DNA of 64,000 nt, taken from the NCBI RefSeq assembly GCF_902712875.1, contig NZ_LR743509.1, forward strand, positions 3,114,001-3,178,000. Reading direction: 5' to 3'. Under the pieces are notes generated by a model. That model made no database searches and was not told where the DNA came from. It saw only the letters and a program-made list of their open reading frames with translations. Origin of the DNA: Hyphomicrobium sp. ghe19 (GTDB taxonomy: Bacteria > Pseudomonadota > Alphaproteobacteria > Rhizobiales > Hyphomicrobiaceae). Position numbers and translations under genes: made by a program. Of this stretch, positions 62,501 to 64,000 are shown in pieces; the stretch's first letter is position 1, and every line of letters starts with the position of its first letter.

Positions 62501-63669
62501 TCGCCAACCTGGGAAATAGTGATGCCGTTGTCGCCTCCGGTGATCGTGCCGTGGATGTTGTGGATTTTGACGTCGTCGCGAACGCGGCTGATATCGATGC
62601 CGTCGTCATGGCGTCCCGTGATCTCGCCGCCGAAGCTGTTGTTGATTGTGACGTCGTCGCGAACGTCACGTACGCGAATGCCATCATCGCGTCCGGTGAT
62701 TTTGCCATCCCAGTTGTAAATGGCGACGTCGCCGCGAACCCTTGAGATATCAACGCCATCGTCGTGACGGCCCGTGATCTTGCCATCGTCGTTATAGATC
62801 GTGACGTCACCACGGACTCTCGAAATCTTGACGCCGCTGTCGTCGCCGGAGATTTTGCCGCCGGATTCATTGTCGATCGTCACGTCATCGCGGACGTGGC
62901 TGATATCGATACCATCGCCTCGCTTGCCGGTTATCTGACCGCCGTGGCTATTCGAGATCGTCACGTCGTCGCCAAGGTCCCGAATCTGAATGCCATTGTC
63001 GCGACCCGTTATCCGGCCACCGAAGTCGTTCTGGATGCGCACATCGTCGTTGACTTCCCTTATGTCGATGCCGTCGTCATGCTTGCCGGTTATGCTGCCG
63101 CCAAAGCGATTATCGATGGTGATACGATCGTCGACGTCTCTGATGTGTACGCCGTCGTCATGGCCGGAGACGCGGCCGCCGAAGCGGTTATCAATCTCGA
63201 CCCTGCCCTCGGCGTCGTCGATGTAGATCCCGTCGTCCCCATGGCCGATGATTTTGCCCTTGAAGCTGTTATCTATCGAGATTTTGCCGCCGACATCGGT
63301 GATCCTCACACCCTCTTCGGAGCCCTCGATCCTGGCGTCGTCCCAACCCCAACCGAAACGGTTCTTCACCGACACGTTGCCGCTGATGTTGTCGATCCAT
63401 ACGCCCGGCCCCTCGACATTGGAGATGTAATCGCGGTCATTGTTGACCTTGGCTTTATTCTGGTCGTGAATATAGACGCCGCCGCTCGGGTCCGCGGCCA
63501 CTGCTCCGCTGCCGACCATCAAGCTCAGCGCCAACGCGGAGATGAAGCAGGGCGGAGGTGCGAACAGCTGAAAATGACGTCGCTTCGGCAGCCATCGTCC
63601 AATCCCGGATTGCCCGTCGTTGCGATTTCGGCCGAGGCTGTGGAGCGCTGATGCGCGCTTACGGTCCAT
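59521..63669 (-). CDS. Large autotransporter with a 26-repeat beta-helix passenger
   Basis: 1382 residues from an ATG at 63669 with GGGGA about nine bases upstream. Parts: long signal region to about residue 60 (SALALSLMVGSGAVAA), a passenger with 26 repeats of mostly 25-27 residues, then a less regular beta region (about 785-1080) and a C-terminal beta-barrel of roughly 280 residues ending GYGGSLGVRVDW with the terminal aromatic residue typical of type V barrels. Two Cys lie in a short segment before the barrel (TTCAPVSLKDSTAGCA). The passenger is extremely rich in Asp, Gly and Asn, so it may bind calcium. Probably surface adhesin or secreted matrix protein; no protease site is seen. Confidence 0.9.
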   Translation of the reverse strand: MDRKRASALHSLGRNRNDGQSGIGRWLPKRRHFQLFAPPPCFISALALSLMVGSGAVAADPSGGVYIHDQNKAKVNNDRDYISNVEGPGVWIDNISGNVSVKNRFGWGWDDARIEGSEEGVRITDVGGKISIDNSFKGKIIGHGDDGIYIDDAEGRVEIDNRFGGRVSGHDDGVHIRDVDDRITIDNRFGGSITGKHDDGIDIREVNDDVRIQNDFGGRITGRDNGIQIRDLGDDVTISNSHGGQITGKRGDGIDISHVRDDVTIDNESGGKISGDDSGVKISRVRGDVTIYNDDGKITGRHDDGVDISRVRGDVAIYNWDGKITGRDDGIRVRDVRDDVTINNSFGGEITGRHDDGIDISRVRDDVKIHNIHGTITGGDNGITISQVGDDFRIDNRYGGRITGYDGDGIRASDIDGHVTINNAHRGKITGEDDGVHIRNTDDRVTIDNRFGGRITGEHDDGIDIRNVEDDVSIDNRFGGRITGRDNGIQIEDVDDDVKISNSFGGKITGRRGDGIRIEDTDGDVRIENRFGGKIAGHDDGIHIENTDDDVKIDNRFGGRITGEHDDGIDIRNVDDDVSIDNRFGGRIAGHDDGVKIRNVDEDVTISNGFGGRITGERGDGVNIRDVGEDVIIVNSYGGRIVGERGDGINISNVDDNVGIDNRFSGKITGHDDGVNISNVDDYVIIANSYGGRIRGERGDGINISNVDDDVGIYNESGSIKGREDGIKIRHVDGDVTVDNGGGTIQGRRGTGIDVEADGDVTIDNGDGAIKGREGAVVINANSATINSSGLIQSSGGYDATIELSSEDGATINNYAGGLIRTSRESTSDLIVDASGGAVTINNAGTMIGRIDLSNAGSTEAANTFNNTSNDSWHFTGTSDLGGGLADAFNNTGTIYTTDPDSPSYNDNTVLAGVEFFNNGGVGVTGTIDLQDGYTGDTFTLVPTDGGTLTFHGVDGESALKVDAFLAGPSSSSSDTLIINGDVTGSTAIYVNNVKAGFGAYNPTGIDVVNATGSLPQGSFYLANGPIDTGMFQYDLYLNGENEWVLASSPSHSFFELPSLTSAAQSIWHNASGAWLDRTADLRTALNTTCAPVSLKDSTAGCAKPASGAWAKVLGSSESRSTDHSFTLMNTVERHSVNSQLDGGGVIAGYDVIRTTEGGNGIWMAGIMGGYLRSQLNFDGSANSADFQSGAVGAYVTYLQGGWFIDGQFMANLGNVKYSGVQSTNEHASVTAVGGVIDAGYRSTYNNAFIEPGFTLSYVSANIDSMKIYDTSVNFSSGDSLRGRLGVRVGTTIAKEQAKYEPFIGVGAIYEFLGNNTADVTSGDYVLEATDNLSGALGEVTGGVNMFSLTGNGLSAFAKGNVQFGKDDFVGYGGSLGVRVDW
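61321..63378 (-). repeat. 26 tandem DNA-encoded repeats in the autotransporter passenger
   Basis: About 75-81-bp units encode consensus D-V-x-I-D-N-R-F-G-G-R-I-T-G-x-D-D-G-I-x-I-x-x-V-x-D. Many units alternate 26 and 27 residues, giving a roughly 53-residue double repeat. The copies have drifted; the best match each other closely in the middle (units 14, 15, 18 and 19). Such repeats can expand or shrink by recombination. Confidence 0.88.
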
Positions 63670-64000
63670 GCAATAAGTCCCCTGAATGTTAGGACGCAGC
63701 ACACGCAACATCGCGTTCGGAAAAGCGGACGCCTTCCGTTCGAATTGGCGGCGCGGTGAATGACACCGCGAATCGCGAGTTGTAGTTATTAGGTACTATA
63801 TGAGTAGTAGTCATAAAAGGTGCCCGCGCACCGGAACCTCGTTTCGATTCACATAAATCTGTGCGCTGACCGGTTATTCTGGGAACCGTGGCCTAATCAC
63901 CTCAGCCGTAGTCGCCGCATTGACGAACGTGTCGGCACGCAGGGATTAGAGAGCGGTTTTTGACGAGAGCCTAGCGCCACACCCTGCGCCGATTACGGAG
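63670..64000. other. Upstream region of the autotransporter gene
   Basis: Holds the promoter and leader. A hairpin CGCGGTG-AATGA-CACCGCG (63752-63770) lies about 80 bases before the start codon. The minus strand has TATAGT (63800-63795) as a possible -10 box. No other gene is seen to the right edge. Confidence 0.45.

Noticed and set aside
61321..63378. CRISPR-like or noncoding tandem repeat array
   Set aside because: The repeats encode one continuous solenoid protein, have no constant spacers and lie within a signal peptide-to-barrel frame.
61477..63651. Long plus-strand frames of Val/Asp/Ala-rich repeats opposite the autotransporter
   Set aside because: They are antisense shadows of the repeated gene; there is no ribosome binding site and the composition just mirrors the coding strand.

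Overview
The window looks like a chromosomal segment of a Hyphomicrobiales (Rhizobiales) alphaproteobacterium, possibly Hyphomicrobium or a close relative. The support is a eukaryote-type GSII glutamine synthetase beside a DUF2735 gene, a MeaB GTPase, a small aa3-oxidase subunit IV-like protein, an IalB-family protein and six promoter-like sites of the GGAAC-N16/17-(C/G)GTT type, which is the EcfG general-stress promoter of alphaproteobacteria. Coding sequence is dense and GC-rich. I saw no rRNA, tRNA, CRISPR array, insertion sequence or prophage. The genus is an inference.

Layout. 0-3.2 kb: polyamine-type ABC transporter genes (binding protein, XRE-cupin regulator, ATPase). 3.2-12.2 kb: two divergent RND efflux systems, neither with an outer-membrane channel. 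12.3-15.5 kb: a secreted protein and an Hpt/hybrid-kinase pair. 15.8-22.4 kb: a signalling and stress region with a frameshifted Gly/Tyr-rich secreted protein, a NepR-like small protein, a ribbon-helix-helix protein, a single-domain response regulator, CsbD, a large PAS-GAF hybrid kinase and three small membrane or secreted proteins. Several of these sit behind GGAAC promoters. 22.8-28 kb: polysaccharide deacetylase, glnII, DUF2735, glutaminase, and a divergent DUF4142 / 57-residue membrane protein pair that both carry GGAAC promoters. 28.1-34.1 kb: a proline-rich lipoprotein hydrolase, MeaB, a secreted seven-repeat helical protein, a Tat-exported esterase and a Crp/Fnr regulator.

34.4-55.2 kb is an exopolysaccharide locus. 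It has a WcaJ-type initiating transferase, a NusG-like antiterminator, a 16-kb minus-strand operon (CpsB-type phosphatase, Wza, Wzc, a J-domain protein, a TPR-like membrane protein, seven glycosyltransferases, a Wzy-like polymerase, a WcaF-like acetyltransferase) and, divergently, a FecR-like secreted protein and an O-antigen ligase-family protein. No Wzx flippase is visible. A 17-base sequence occurs identically at both ends of the operon, with a looser third copy, next to start codons.

55.3-59.4 kb holds a GGDEF-EAL protein, a LuxR-type regulator, a degenerate SDR-like protein and an IalB-family protein. 59.5-63.7 kb is one large autotransporter whose passenger carries about 26 tandem Asp/Asn/Gly-rich repeats of 25-27 residues. 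The most notable items for follow-up are this autotransporter, the six stress promoters with the tiny genes they drive (including a secreted peptide with a predicted 16-residue mature form containing two CGWGW blocks), the shared element at the exopolysaccharide locus, the J-domain protein inside that operon, and the seven-repeat periplasmic protein.
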